Source: Caldisalinibacter kiritimatiensis
GTDB lineage: Bacteria; Bacillota; Clostridia; Tissierellales; Caldisalinibacteraceae
DNA length: 50,196 nucleotides
Direction: 5' to 3'
Assembly (NCBI RefSeq): GCF_000387765.1
Contig: NZ_ARZA01000186.1
Span: 1 to 50,196 of the forward strand
The position numbers were made by a program, and so were the translations under genes. How positions within the stretch are numbered: the stretch's first letter is position 1; every line of letters starts with the position of its first letter. The notes beneath the pieces were generated by a model. It was not told where the DNA came from. It did no database searches and saw only the letters and a list, made by a program, of their open reading frames with translations. Positions 1-8,828 of the stretch are shown in pieces.

Positions 1-98
1 CCCATTAATTTTATTTTATAATGTTCGAGAAAATGTGTCTACAATATTATACTAACATCAACATAACATGGCTAATAATACAGAACAAACAAATATAT
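1..98 (+). other. Candidate CRISPR leader
   Basis: AT-rich, non-coding sequence directly before the first full repeat. Since the decayed repeat is at the other end, this side should hold the leader and its promoter. The assignment rests on position and repeat orientation only; the window starts here, so the leader may be incomplete. Confidence 0.35.
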
Positions 99-264
99 GT
101 TCTAATCGTACCAGTAGTGGAATTGAAACCAAAATAAAGATTATTATACAGCACTAAGAAAAGGTAGTTCTAATCGTACCAGTAGTGGAATTGAAACTTT
201 AAATACATCTTGTGTTACGGATCTACCCGTATGGTTTTAATCGTACCAATAGTGGAATAGGAAA
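99..264 (+). CRISPR. Minimal CRISPR array, two spacers
   Basis: Two identical 31-nt repeats lie at 99-129 and 167-197 (starting GTTCTAATCG, ending GGAATTGAAAC). A third, decayed copy at 234-264 keeps the first half but loses the ATTGAAAC end. Spacers are 130-166 (37 nt) and 198-233 (36 nt). The ATTGAAAC 3' end is typical of type I-B repeats, so the array is probably read on the plus strand, with the leader in 1-98 and the decayed repeat as the distal end. No repeat is found one unit further upstream, so the array appears complete at two spacers. No cas gene lies in the window, so it is either an orphan array or served in trans. Confidence 0.85.
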
Positions 265-559
265 GCCAATTTTAAATTATAAATAAAAAAACCTTAGCAA
301 CAAAAGAAAATGTAAAATTGAAAATATGAAGAACGTAAGAAAGCTTTAAAAAAGACAGAATAAGATAGCTTAAAGAATAATCTATCATTCACAATTAAAA
401 TGCATGCACTGAATTTGTTCTCACTAACTTAACATTAAATTAAATCCCTTCCTATTGTATAAAAATTGTCGATATGATACTATAAATGTTATGAAATAAT
501 GTTTCAGAATTTTTATGAAGAAAAATATTACATTGAAAAATAGATAGGGAGGGATAGTA
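265..559. other. Intergenic region between CRISPR and pgi
   Basis: No coding region, further repeat copy or strong hairpin was recognised. It contains the candidate pgi promoter (455-483) near its right end; the rest is featureless AT-rich sequence. Confidence 0.5.
455..483 (+). promoter_or_regulatory. Candidate sigma-A promoter for pgi
   Basis: TTGTAT at 455-460 and TACTAT at 478-483 are separated by 17 nt, about 75 nt upstream of the pgi start. This is a moderate match to the vegetative consensus in a very AT-rich context. Confidence 0.35.
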
Positions 560-1900
560 GTGAATAATATAACATTGGATTATTCGAATGCCTTAATAAA
601 GGACTATGAATTAGACTACATAAAAGGTCAAATTTCTAATGCACACAAAATGCTTCATGAAAAAACAGGTGCTGGTAATGACTTCTTAGGATGGGTTGAC
701 TATCCTGTAAACTATGACAAGGAAGAGTTCGACAGAATAAAGAAAGCAGCAGAAAAAATAAGAAGTAATTCAGATGTTTTTATAGTAGTTGGTATAGGTG
801 GTTCTTATTTAGGAGCTAGAGCTGCTATTGAAGCATTAAGTCATTCTTTCCACAATTCATTATCTAAAGAAAAGAGAAATGCTCCAGAGATATATTTTGT
901 AGGAAATAATATAAGTGGAACATACTTAAAGCACTTATTAGATGTTATCGAAGGTAAAGATATAAGCATCAACGTTATATCAAAATCAGGTACTACTACA
1001 GAACCAGCTATTGCATTTAGAGTATTAAGAAAGTATATAGAAGAGAAATACGGTAAAGAAGGCGCTAAAGAAAGAATATATGCAACAACAGATAGCACAA
1101 AGGGAGCTCTTAGAAAATTAGCAGAGCAAGAAGGATACGAAACTTTCATTATTCCAGATGATGTTGGAGGAAGATTCTCTATATTTACACCAGTAGGAAT
1201 GCTACCAATAGCTGTTGCTGGATTAGATATAGAGAAAATGATGGAAGGAGCTAAAGCAGGTAGAGAAGAATATAGTGTAGAAGAATTAGAAAACAACCCA
1301 TGTTATCAATATGCAGCAATAAGAAATGCACTTCACAGAAAAGGAAAGCTTATAGAAGTATTAGTAAACTATGAGCCTTCATTACACTATATTTCTGAAT
1401 GGTGGAAACAATTATATGGAGAAAGTGAAGGTAAAGATGGTAAGGGTATATTCCCAGCATCAGTAGATTTCTCTACAGACCTTCATTCATTAGGTCAATA
1501 TATCCAAGATGGTAGAAGACATCTATTTGAAACAGTAATCAATGTAGTTACACCAAGAGAAGATATAGAGATTGAAGAAGATGAAGCAAACTTAGATGGA
1601 TTAAACTACTTAAGTGGAAAAACTATGGATTTTGTAAATAAAAAAGCATTTGAAGGTACTACTTTAGCACATACAGATGGAAACGTGCCTAACATTGTAA
1701 TAAATGTACCAGAAATGAACGAATATTATTTTGGTAAATTAATCTACTTCTTTGAAAAGGCATGTGGAATTAGTGGATATGTATTAGGAGTAAATCCATT
1801 TGACCAACCGGGAGTAGAAGCATATAAGAAAAACATGTTTGCTTTATTAGGCAAACCAGGATTCGAAGATTTAAGAGAAGAATTACTTAAAAGATTATAA
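560..1900 (+). CDS. pgi: Glucose-6-phosphate isomerase
   Basis: Interconverts glucose 6-phosphate and fructose 6-phosphate in the cytosol (glycolysis/gluconeogenesis). The 446-residue product shows the glycine-rich sugar-phosphate loop [11 protein letters not shown] (about residues 78-88), the family signature around residues 285-310 ([13 protein letters not shown] followed by TDLHSLGQ) and the C-terminal [11 protein letters not shown] with the catalytic lysine. The length matches the short bacterial form. The start is GTG at 560, chosen because an AGGGAGGG ribosome binding site at 546-553 sits 6 nt upstream. It is a single-gene unit closed by a strong terminator. Confidence 0.97.
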   Translation: MNNITLDYSNALIKDYELDYIKGQISNAHKMLHEKTGAGNDFLGWVDYPVNYDKEEFDRIKKAAEKIRSNSDVFIVVGIGGSYLGARAAIEALSHSFHNSLSKEKRNAPEIYFVGNNISGTYLKHLLDVIEGKDISINVISKSGTTTEPAIAFRVLRKYIEEKYGKEGAKERIYATTDSTKGALRKLAEQEGYETFIIPDDVGGRFSIFTPVGMLPIAVAGLDIEKMMEGAKAGREEYSVEELENNPCYQYAAIRNALHRKGKLIEVLVNYEPSLHYISEWWKQLYGESEGKDGKGIFPASVDFSTDLHSLGQYIQDGRRHLFETVINVVTPREDIEIEEDEANLDGLNYLSGKTMDFVNKKAFEGTTLAHTDGNVPNIVINVPEMNEYYFGKLIYFFEKACGISGYVLGVNPFDQPGVEAYKKNMFALLGKPGFEDLREELLKRL

Positions 1901-1910
1901 ATAATATGAA

Positions 1911-1945
1911 ATGCTATTGGTTATACTAACCAATAGCATTTTTTT
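1911..1945 (+). terminator. Rho-independent terminator after pgi
   Basis: Perfect 13-bp stem (1911-1923 with 1927-1939), 3-nt loop, then a run of seven T (1939-1945). Confidence 0.92.
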
Positions 1946-2013
1946 ATTGAATAATGTCGTCAACATTCATTGAAAAATGTGGTAAAACCAAAAATTTTGC
2001 AACATAAATAACA

Positions 2014-2042
2014 TTGAAAAAATTATGAAAATTTGATATGCT
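2014..2042 (+). promoter_or_regulatory. Candidate sigma-A promoter of the AhpD-like gene
   Basis: TTGAAA at 2014-2019 and TATGCT at 2037-2042 with an ideal 17-nt spacer, about 45 nt before the start codon. Confidence 0.5.
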
Positions 2043-2087
2043 AGTACATGTATAGGAAAAAATTAACTATGCAGGGAGGAATTTGGT

Positions 2088-2441
2088 ATGGCAAAAGACG
2101 TTAGACAAATGTTAAATGATTTTACAGCAGGACTTGAAGAGGTAAGTAAGACTAATAAGGAACAAGTAGAAGCTTTTATGAATTTATTAGGTAAAGCATA
2201 TGAACCACAAAAGCTTGATGTTAAAACTAAAGAATTAATAAGCGTAGCAATAGCTGCATACAACCGTTGTGAATATTGTATAGTATTCCATGTATATAAA
2301 GCACTTGAAGCAGGAGCTACTCGTGAAGAAATTTTAGAAGCTGCTATGGTTGCTGTTGCATTTGGTGGAGGACCATCAATGGCTTACACAGTTACATTAG
2401 TAAAACAATCATTAGATGAATTCGAAGGAGACTTTAAATAA
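2088..2441 (+). CDS. Carboxymuconolactone decarboxylase/AhpD-like protein
   Basis: A 117-residue protein of the CMD/AhpD fold. The conserved pair Cys61-x-x-Cys64 followed by His68 (CEYCIVFH) is the AhpD-type redox centre, so a thiol-disulfide or peroxide-related role is more likely than decarboxylation. AhpD of mycobacteria works with lipoylated proteins and dihydrolipoamide dehydrogenase. The next gene here is a lipoyl-domain dihydrolipoamide dehydrogenase, so a similar electron path (NADH to lipoyl domain to CMD protein) is a reasonable inference but not shown. A strong GCAGGGAGGAA ribosome binding site precedes the ATG. A terminator separates it from the next gene. Confidence 0.85.
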   Translation: MAKDVRQMLNDFTAGLEEVSKTNKEQVEAFMNLLGKAYEPQKLDVKTKELISVAIAAYNRCEYCIVFHVYKALEAGATREEILEAAMVAVAFGGGPSMAYTVTLVKQSLDEFEGDFK

Positions 2442-2444
2442 TAG

Positions 2445-2470
2445 AAAAGGCAGTGTAAGCTGCCTTTTTT
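2445..2470 (+). terminator. Terminator between the AhpD-like gene and lpdA
   Basis: Stem AAAAGGCAG (2445-2453) with CTGCCTTTT (2460-2468), 6-nt loop, ending in a T run. It leaves only about 20 nt before the next start codon, so it may attenuate rather than fully separate the two genes. Confidence 0.8.
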
Positions 2471-2489
2471 GCATAGAAGGAGGAATACT

Positions 2490-4196
2490 ATGGAAATAGA
2501 TATAAAATTAGAAAATTTATCTGGACATGCTAAAAGCGGTAAGATAGGAAAAGTATATATAAAAGTTGGAGATGAGGTAAAGTCAGGGGATAAACTGTTT
2601 GAAGTTGAATCAAACAAGGGTAATGTTACTGTAACATCTGAAGTAGAAGGTAAGGTAAAAAGTATAGAGGTAGAAGTAGGACAGGAAGTAAAATTAAATG
2701 ACCTATTAGTAAAAATAGAAGGTGAGAAAAAGCAAGAAGAAAGTAATGAAGGAAGCTTTAATTACTTTGGAGGATTAATGAAACCTCAAAAGAAAGAAAT
2801 AAATGCTGACATAGTAGTAATAGGTGGAGGCCCTGGTGGATATGTAGCTGCTATACAAGGTGCAAAATTGGGAGCTAAGGTTGTTCTTGTTGAAAAAGAG
2901 AACCTTGGAGGTACATGTTTAAATTGGGGATGTATTCCAACTAAAGCTTTAGTAAGGTCAGCACAAGTATATAAAGATTGTAAAGAAGCAGAATCCTATG
3001 GGGTAAACGTTGACGATGTAAAAGTTGATATGCAAAAGGTTATAGCTAGAAAAGATAATGTAGTAAAACAATTGGTTGGTGGAATTGAGTACTTAATGGA
3101 AAAGAACGGAGTACAAGTTATAAAAGGAGCAGGTAAGCTAGTCGATAATGAAACAGTCTTTGTAAAAGAGAATAGATCTGAAACTACCATTAAAGCTAAA
3201 AATATAATTATTGCAACTGGCTCAGAAACATCTATGATACCAATACCAGGTGTAGAATTAGAAAATGTTATTACAAGTAAAGAGGCTTTAAGCCTTACAA
3301 ACCTACCTGATAAGATAGTAATAGTAGGTGGCGGAGTTATAGGTATGGAATTTGCATTTATTTATGCAAATTTAGGCGTTGATGTTACAGTTATAGAATA
3401 TCTTGATAAGGTGCTTGCAGCTTTAGATGATGATGTGTCTGAAGAAATTACTAAAATTGCAGGTGAAAGAGGTATTAAGTTATACACAGATTCAAAGGTT
3501 GAATCAATTATGGAAGGTGAAGATGGCGAGTGTATAATTGCCTTTTCTAAAGGTGAACAGATAAAATATGTTACAGCTGATAAGGTGCTTATGGCAGTAG
3601 GAAGAAAACCTTATCTTGAAGGCTTAGGAGTAGAAGAACTAAATATAGAAATGAATGAAAACAATATAGGAATAAAAGTTAATGAAAAAATGCAAACAAA
3701 TGTATCAAATGTATACGCAATAGGAGATGTAACAAATAAAGTACAACTTGCACATGTTGCTTCTCATCAAGGAATTGTAGCTGTAAAAAATATTATGGGA
3801 GAAGAAAAGGAAATGGATTATACAGTTATACCAAGTGCTATATTTACTGACCCAGAAATAGCAATGGTAGGTATCTGTGAGGATGCAGCAAGGGAAGCTA
3901 ATATTGATGTAGAGGTAGGAAAATTCCCATTTAGTGCAAATGGGAAGGCTTTAACTTTAGGAGAATCTAGAGGATTTGTAAAGATAGTTAAAGATAAGGC
4001 TACAGGTAAGATTATAGGAGGAACTATAATAGGACCTCATGCTACTGACTTGATAGCAGAAGTTGCATTGGCAATTCAAAATGGATTAACAGCTGAAGAC
4101 ATAATAGAGACTATACATGCCCATCCAACTACTGCAGAATCAATACATGAAGGAGCCTTATCAGTCGAAGGAGGAGCACTACACTTTGCAGAATAG
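2490..4196 (+). CDS. lpdA: Dihydrolipoamide dehydrogenase with N-terminal lipoyl domain
   Basis: Flavoprotein that reoxidises dihydrolipoamide with NAD+ (E3 of 2-oxoacid dehydrogenase and glycine cleavage complexes). The 568-residue product has an N-terminal lipoyl domain (about residues 1-78) with Lys43 in ESNKGNV as the likely lipoylated lysine, then a linker, then the E3 body: FAD loop GGGPGG (112-117), redox disulfide Cys143/Cys148 in GGTCLNWGCIPTK, and the C-terminal His545-Glu550 pair in HAHPTTAES. The start is ATG 2490 with AGAAGGAGG 7 nt upstream; an in-frame upstream ATG at 2469 lies in the terminator and is rejected. Fused lipoyl-E3 proteins are known in Gram-positive bacteria. No E1/E2 or glycine-cleavage genes are nearby. 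lplA follows immediately. Confidence 0.93.
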   Translation: MEIDIKLENLSGHAKSGKIGKVYIKVGDEVKSGDKLFEVESNKGNVTVTSEVEGKVKSIEVEVGQEVKLNDLLVKIEGEKKQEESNEGSFNYFGGLMKPQKKEINADIVVIGGGPGGYVAAIQGAKLGAKVVLVEKENLGGTCLNWGCIPTKALVRSAQVYKDCKEAESYGVNVDDVKVDMQKVIARKDNVVKQLVGGIEYLMEKNGVQVIKGAGKLVDNETVFVKENRSETTIKAKNIIIATGSETSMIPIPGVELENVITSKEALSLTNLPDKIVIVGGGVIGMEFAFIYANLGVDVTVIEYLDKVLAALDDDVSEEITKIAGERGIKLYTDSKVESIMEGEDGECIIAFSKGEQIKYVTADKVLMAVGRKPYLEGLGVEELNIEMNENNIGIKVNEKMQTNVSNVYAIGDVTNKVQLAHVASHQGIVAVKNIMGEEKEMDYTVIPSAIFTDPEIAMVGICEDAAREANIDVEVGKFPFSANGKALTLGESRGFVKIVKDKATGKIIGGTIIGPHATDLIAEVALAIQNGLTAEDIIETIHAHPTTAESIHEGALSVEGGALHFAE

Positions 4197-4203
4197 GAGC
4201 ATA

Positions 4204-5184
4204 ATGACTAGAATAGTTGAGACATCATCTGTAAATCCATGGTATAACTTGGCTATGGAAGAATATTTGTTTAATAATATATCTGATAAAGAAATTATAC
4301 TGTATCTTTGGCAAAACAAAGATACAGTTGTAATAGGTAGAAATCAGAATCCATGGAAAGAATGTAGATGTGAAGAATTAAAAAGAGATGGAGGTAAACT
4401 AGCACGAAGATTATCTGGGGGTGGTGCAGTTTATCACGATTTAGGAAACTTGAATTTTACTTTTATAATGAAAGAATATTTATATGACTTTGAAAAACAA
4501 ATACAAGTTATTTTAAATGGTATAAAACAATTAGGAATACAAGCTGAATTTACAGGTAGAAATGACATAGTAGTACAAGGTAAAAAAATATCAGGAAATG
4601 CCTTTTACTTCAGCAACAATAGAGCATATCATCATGGAACTATATTAGTAGATACTGACTTTTCTAAGCTTTCTACATACTTGCAGCCTTCTAAGGCTAA
4701 GATAATGTCTAAAGGTATAGATTCAGTCAAGTCTAGAGTAATAAACTTAAAAGAATTAAAAAGTGACATTACAATAGATACTGTAAAGAAAAGTATTAAA
4801 CAAAGCTTTATTAATATATATAATGGAACTAACGAAGATATGGGTATTAACGAATCAAATGAAGAGATAAAAAGACTTTATAAAAAGTATTCTTCATGGG
4901 AATGGAGATATGGTGATTCTCCAGATTTTGATATAAAATTTAGTGATAAATTCACTTGGGGAGAAATAGATATTAGATTGAGGTTACAGGAAGGATATAT
5001 AAAACGAGTAACAATTTACTCAGATGCAATGAATAGTACATTAATACAAAAGCTTGCACACGAATTAAAAGGAATTCAGCTTAAATTAGATAATATAATA
5101 AAGAAAATAGATGATGTTGCTTACGATTGTGAAGATAATAACATTATTAAAGATATAAAAGAATTATTTATAAAAATGATATAA
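4204..5184 (+). CDS. lplA: Lipoate-protein ligase A
   Basis: Activates scavenged lipoate with ATP and attaches it to lipoyl-domain lysines. The 326-residue product shows the family motif RRLSGGGAVYHDLGNLNF and the conserved RNDIVVQGKKISGNAFY segment, plus the C-terminal accessory domain expected for a full LplA. The start is ATG 4204, 7 nt after the lpdA stop, with TAGGAG at 4194-4199; an upstream in-frame ATG inside lpdA is rejected. The two-gene operon suggests that LplA modifies the lipoyl domain fused to LpdA. No lipoate biosynthesis genes (lipA/lipB) are seen here. Confidence 0.95.
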   Translation: MTRIVETSSVNPWYNLAMEEYLFNNISDKEIILYLWQNKDTVVIGRNQNPWKECRCEELKRDGGKLARRLSGGGAVYHDLGNLNFTFIMKEYLYDFEKQIQVILNGIKQLGIQAEFTGRNDIVVQGKKISGNAFYFSNNRAYHHGTILVDTDFSKLSTYLQPSKAKIMSKGIDSVKSRVINLKELKSDITIDTVKKSIKQSFINIYNGTNEDMGINESNEEIKRLYKKYSSWEWRYGDSPDFDIKFSDKFTWGEIDIRLRLQEGYIKRVTIYSDAMNSTLIQKLAHELKGIQLKLDNIIKKIDDVAYDCEDNNIIKDIKELFIKMI

Positions 5185-5195
5185 ATTTTTAAGAT

Positions 5196-5229
5196 AAAAA
5201 GGTGCTGATAGTTAGTCGGCACCCTTTTT
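5196..5229 (+). terminator. Terminator after lplA
   Basis: Stem GGTGCTGA (5201-5208) with TCGGCACC (5216-5223, one G-T pair), 7-nt loop, followed by CTTTTT and preceded by five A. Confidence 0.85.
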
Positions 5230-5285
5230 AATATTAAGTAGGAAATTATAAACAGATTAAATTTGTAGATAAAATATAATTTAAA

Positions 5286-5326
5286 AACTACTAACTGACA
5301 AATCGACGAAGTCGATTTTGTTCTTT
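5286..5326. repeat. 41-nt dispersed intergenic repeat, copy 1
   Basis: Matches 45269-45309 at 39 of 41 positions. It contains a self-complementary core, AAATCGAC-GAA-GTCGATTT, so it can form a hairpin on either strand. Here it abuts the 3' end of the spore protein gene and may serve as its terminator on the minus strand. Confidence 0.8.
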
Positions 5327-5519
5327 ATGATTTCATTAAATTACCTGTTTCAGTTAAACTATTTGTATTGACTTCAAGTAATGTGTTGTTACTTAGCATT
5401 TTAATATTTGCAGTTCCTTTTTGTTTATTAATACCTTCTATCCAAACTGGAGTATTATTATAAGTTACTTCAATTTTTTTTGGAGAATTTAATATTTCAT
5501 AAGCTCTGTCTATATCCAC
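5325..5519 (-). CDS. sspH: H-type small acid-soluble spore protein
   Basis: A 64-residue protein of the SspH family: DIDRAYEILNSPKKIEVTYN followed by a TPVWIEGIN segment matches the family's opening and VxYNGxPVxIE core. H-type SASPs are minor spore-core proteins made in the forespore. The start is set at GTG 5519 because a CCTCCCT complement (AGGGAGG on the minus strand, 5527-5533) lies 7 nt upstream; TTG 5522 and TTG 5537 are poorer choices. Monocistronic, divergent from dcd. The stop codon touches a dispersed repeat whose hairpin may terminate transcription. Confidence 0.9.
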   Translation of the reverse strand: MDIDRAYEILNSPKKIEVTYNNTPVWIEGINKQKGTANIKMLSNNTLLEVNTNSLTETGNLMKS

Positions 5520-5679
5520 CAATAAACCTCCCTTCAAGGATATTATTTTTAAATATAAGAGTAAATATGTATCTATAAAACTTAAAAATAGTAAATAAAT
5601 TTTAAAGGATATTATTAGTTGATATATAATTTATAGATAAGAAATAAATTTTAAAATATTTACTAAGAGGTGAGCTGCG

Positions 5680-6213
5680 ATGATACTTTCAGATAAAACT
5701 ATAAAGGAAATGCTAAAGACAAAGGAATTAGTTATTGAGCCTATTGATGACGAGCAAATTCAACCAGCTTCAGTAGACCTTAAATTAGGGACACATTTTT
5801 TAAAAGTAGATGAAAATTCTATTGAATCTATGAGCTTAGATAAGGAAATAAAATATGTAGAGATTGAAAGTAATGAGATAATAATACCACCTAATTCATT
5901 TTTACTAGCAACTACTAGGGAATATATAAAATTACCTAACAATGTTACTGCATTTGTAGAAGGTAGAAGTTCAATTGGTAGAATGGGGTTATTTATTCAG
6001 AATGCAGGTTGGGTTGACCCTGGCTTTGAAGGAGAAATAACATTAGAGCTGTATAATGCTAATAGACTTCCTATTAAATTAATCTCAGGAAGAAGAATAT
6101 GTCAGTTAGTTTTTGCCTTTATGGATAAAGAAGCTGAAAATCCGTATAGAGGTAAATATCAAGGACAAAGAAAAGCAACAGGCAGTAGAGTTTTTATGGA
6201 TGTGGATAGGTAA
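5680..6213 (+). CDS. dcd: dCTP deaminase
   Basis: Deaminates dCTP to dUTP (or, in bifunctional members, directly to dUMP and PPi), feeding thymidylate synthesis. The 177-residue product has the trimeric dUTPase-like fold motifs: [10 protein letters not shown] near residue 28, [10 protein letters not shown] (95-104) and [12 protein letters not shown] with the likely catalytic Glu123. The [20 protein letters not shown] style resembles archaeal bifunctional DCD-DUT enzymes as much as E. coli Dcd, so mono- versus bifunctional activity cannot be decided by eye. Ribosome binding site AGAGGTGAG precedes ATG 5680. Confidence 0.92.
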   Translation: MILSDKTIKEMLKTKELVIEPIDDEQIQPASVDLKLGTHFLKVDENSIESMSLDKEIKYVEIESNEIIIPPNSFLLATTREYIKLPNNVTAFVEGRSSIGRMGLFIQNAGWVDPGFEGEITLELYNANRLPIKLISGRRICQLVFAFMDKEAENPYRGKYQGQRKATGSRVFMDVDR

Positions 6214-6214
6214 A

Positions 6215-6243
6215 GAGTAAAAGCGGCTACGCCGCTTTTACTC
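6215..6243. terminator. Bidirectional terminator between dcd and nitroreductase gene
   Basis: Perfect 13-bp stem GAGTAAAAGCGGC (6215-6227) with its complement (6231-6243), 3-nt loop. It serves two convergent genes; the nitroreductase stop codon (6238-6240) lies inside the stem. Confidence 0.85.
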
Positions 6244-6876
6244 AATTATAGTTAAAACTTCTTCTACAGGTTTTCTTGGTGGACTTGTAAGTTTAGATTC
6301 TTCAGGCACTCCAAGTGGAGTCATGGCAGCTAAGAAATATCCTTCTTTATTAAAGCCTATGTACTCAGTTATTTCTTTACTAGCATAGTTAGGACCAGTC
6401 ATCCAGCATGTTCCGTAGCCTAGATTTGCTGCGGCTAATTGTAAGTTTTCCATAGCTGCTGCTACGTTTTGAATTCCTGGGTTTGGTAGTAAAACGGCGT
6501 TAAGCTCTTCTTGAGTTGCTCCTTTTTCTTCAAGAATGTCAATGCCAGTTGAAGGATATGGACCTGCGAATACTAAAACTACCATCGGAGCATTTCTAAA
6601 TACAGTATGATATTTTAAAAACTTTGTCATAGATTTCTTTTTCTTTTCATCGTCAGTAGAACTAGCTAGTTCTGCATTTTTCTTTTCTACGATTTTAGCC
6701 ATTTCTTCAATCTTTTCTTTATTTTTAACTATGACGAAATGCCAGTTTTGTTGGTTCTTACCTGAAGGAGCATATGTAGCTGCTTTGATAATCTCTTTAA
6801 TATCTTCCATAGGTATTTCTTCATCTTTGAATTTTCTAACACTGTGTCTCTTATAGATAAAATCTAATTTTCCCAT
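6238..6876 (-). CDS. Nitroreductase family protein
   Basis: FMN-dependent NAD(P)H oxidoreductase of the nitroreductase superfamily; the physiological substrate is unknown. The 212-residue product opens with the diagnostic IYKRHSVRKFKDEEIP, followed by AATYAPSGKNQQNWHFVIV (FMN/NAD(P)H-binding segment), and has the usual late motif NLGYGTCWMTGP. AAGGAGG lies 7 nt before the ATG on the minus strand. A plausible -10 (TATACT) lies at 6933-6938 on the minus strand without a clear -35. Single-gene unit, convergent with dcd. Confidence 0.9.
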   Translation of the reverse strand: MGKLDFIYKRHSVRKFKDEEIPMEDIKEIIKAATYAPSGKNQQNWHFVIVKNKEKIEEMAKIVEKKNAELASSTDDEKKKKSMTKFLKYHTVFRNAPMVVLVFAGPYPSTGIDILEEKGATQEELNAVLLPNPGIQNVAAAMENLQLAAANLGYGTCWMTGPNYASKEITEYIGFNKEGYFLAAMTPLGVPEESKLTSPPRKPVEEVLTIIE

Positions 6877-7273
6877 CGTTAACCTCCTTATAAAAATTTG
6901 TGGAAAATTGTAAAAATTTCATCTTATAAACTAGTATAACATAAAAAAACTAATAGTTACTAATTAATTTTGTATTAATTTGCCTGTGAATGAGTAAATA
7001 TTTACGATGTTATTTTTATTTTAGACAAAGTAGGTAATAGTTTATTATGATAGTATAATCCACCTGAAACACAAAATAACATATCACATTAACCTTCAAT
7101 GTTATACTGTAGAAATAAATTAATGTGACAAAAATATAACAAATATTGAGAAAATTCAAAAAAGTGATATAATAAAAGTGTGAATGTTAATAAAATGTAA
7201 CAAAAGTGAATAATAATGTAATAGGAGGTGAGTCTTAGTACTTAATTCTTTTAATTTTAAAGGGGGGTTTTAA
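6877..7273. other. Divergent intergenic region
   Basis: Lies between the minus-strand nitroreductase gene and the plus-strand transporter gene. It contains a candidate transporter promoter (7146-7173), a 9-bp inverted repeat with 27-nt separation (TCACATTAA at 7084-7092, TTAATGTGA at 7120-7128), and a strong AGGAGGTGA ribosome-binding-like sequence at 7222-7230 that has no suitable start codon after it. No coding region recognised. Confidence 0.5.
7146..7173 (+). promoter_or_regulatory. Candidate sigma-A promoter of NSS transporter
   Basis: TTGAGA at 7146-7151 and a perfect TATAAT at 7168-7173 with a 16-nt spacer, about 100 nt before the start codon. Confidence 0.6.
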
Positions 7274-8788
7274 ATGGAAAAAAGACAGCGATGGAGTAGC
7301 AGAACTATATTTGTATTTGCAGCTATAGGTTCAGCGGCAGGATTGGGGAATGCATGGAGATTTCCATATCAAGCAGCATCTAATGGTGGTGGAGCTTTTC
7401 TGATTCCTTATTTCATTGCACTTATAACAGCAGGTATACCTCTTTTAATACTTGAATTTGCAATAGGACATAAGTTCCAAGCCGGAGCACCTACTGCGAT
7501 GAGTAAAATTAAAAAAGGATGGGAATGGTTAGGTTGGTGGCCTATTCTTATAAGTTTTATAATAGTTACTTATTACAGTGTTATTATGGCTTGGGTATTT
7601 GATTATTTATGGTATTCACTAACTACAGCTTGGGGGAATGCACCACAGGACTTTTTCTTAAATAAGGTACTACATATATCTAGTGGACCAGGTGAGTTAG
7701 GTGGCTTTAGTTTACCAGTAATCATAGGACTTATAATTGCATGGATAGCTATTTATTGGACTATTAGAGATGGAACAAAATCAGTTGGTAAAGTTGTAAA
7801 ATGGACAGTTCCTTTACCATTAGCAATGTTAGGTATATTAGTAATAAGAGGAATAACATTAGAAGGAGCAGTAGAGGGACTAAACTTCTACCTAGACCCA
7901 GACTTTTCAAAATTATTAGACCCTAAAGTATGGGTTGCAGCATACGGACAGATTTTCTTTTCATTGAGTTTGGCATTTGGGGTTATGATAGCTTATGCTA
8001 GTTACTTACCAAAGAAATCAGATATTACTAATAATGCAATCATAACTGCATTATCAAACTGTGGTATAAGCTTCTTATCAGGTTTTGCTGTATTTAGTAC
8101 TATAGGTTATATGGCTGTACAAAAAGGCGCTCCAGTAGCAGAGGTTGCTGGTAGTGGTGGAGTTGGATTGGCATTTTGGGTTTATCCAGAAGCTATCAAT
8201 TTATTACCTTTTGGAAATGCTTTATTTGCACTAGTATTTTTCATTATGCTATTAACTCTTGGTATAGACTCTGCATTTTCACTTGTTGAAGGAGTAGTGG
8301 CAGGATTATCTGATAAGTATTCATGGAATAAGAAGAAAACAACAAAATTGGTTATTGGCATTGGATTTATAGTTAGTTTACTTTATGCTACTAAAGGAGG
8401 ATTATACTGGTTAGATATAGTTGATAGATATATAAACAACTTTAATGTAGTTACAGTGGCATTATTAGAAGCTTTATTAATCGGTTGGGGATTTAAGTCC
8501 AAGAAATTACGTGAATATGTAAATCCTATATCTGAAGTAAAGCTAGGACCTTGGTTTGATATACTACTTAAAGTTATATCACCTTTAATGTTAGCTATAA
8601 TCTTGGTATGGAATGTTATACAAGAGATTATAGATGCTATAAACGGTACTATGTATGAGGGATACGATCTTTGGGCAATTGTAGTAGGAGGCTGGCTTGT
8701 ATTAGTAGTATTAGTTATCATATCTGTAATCCTAGCAAAGACTAAATTAAAGGAAATAGAGCCTGAAGAAGTGTTAAATGAAGAGTAG
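7274..8788 (+). CDS. Sodium-dependent NSS (SNF) family transporter
   Basis: Na+-coupled symporter of the neurotransmitter:sodium symporter family, probably taking up an amino acid; the exact substrate cannot be read. The 504-residue protein starts with RQRWSSR and the TM1 signature GSAAGLGNAWRFPYQAASNGGGAF, which contains the substrate/sodium site, followed by further hydrophobic helices consistent with the usual 11-12. Ribosome binding site AAGGGGGG precedes ATG 7274. A 31-residue MetS-like protein is encoded 40 nt downstream, which is the arrangement seen for methionine/alanine NSS systems such as MetPS of Corynebacterium. Confidence 0.93.
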   Translation: MEKRQRWSSRTIFVFAAIGSAAGLGNAWRFPYQAASNGGGAFLIPYFIALITAGIPLLILEFAIGHKFQAGAPTAMSKIKKGWEWLGWWPILISFIIVTYYSVIMAWVFDYLWYSLTTAWGNAPQDFFLNKVLHISSGPGELGGFSLPVIIGLIIAWIAIYWTIRDGTKSVGKVVKWTVPLPLAMLGILVIRGITLEGAVEGLNFYLDPDFSKLLDPKVWVAAYGQIFFSLSLAFGVMIAYASYLPKKSDITNNAIITALSNCGISFLSGFAVFSTIGYMAVQKGAPVAEVAGSGGVGLAFWVYPEAINLLPFGNALFALVFFIMLLTLGIDSAFSLVEGVVAGLSDKYSWNKKKTTKLVIGIGFIVSLLYATKGGLYWLDIVDRYINNFNVVTVALLEALLIGWGFKSKKLREYVNPISEVKLGPWFDILLKVISPLMLAIILVWNVIQEIIDAINGTMYEGYDLWAIVVGGWLVLVVLVIISVILAKTKLKEIEPEEVLNEE

Positions 8789-8828
8789 TTATTTGGTATA
8801 TTTACCTTTAATATAAGGGGGAATTTAG

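Noticed and set aside
841-1296. Minus-strand open frame within pgi
   Set aside because: Shadow of the pgi coding frame in AT-rich DNA, with no ribosome binding site; the same applies to the other antisense frames inside recognised genes.
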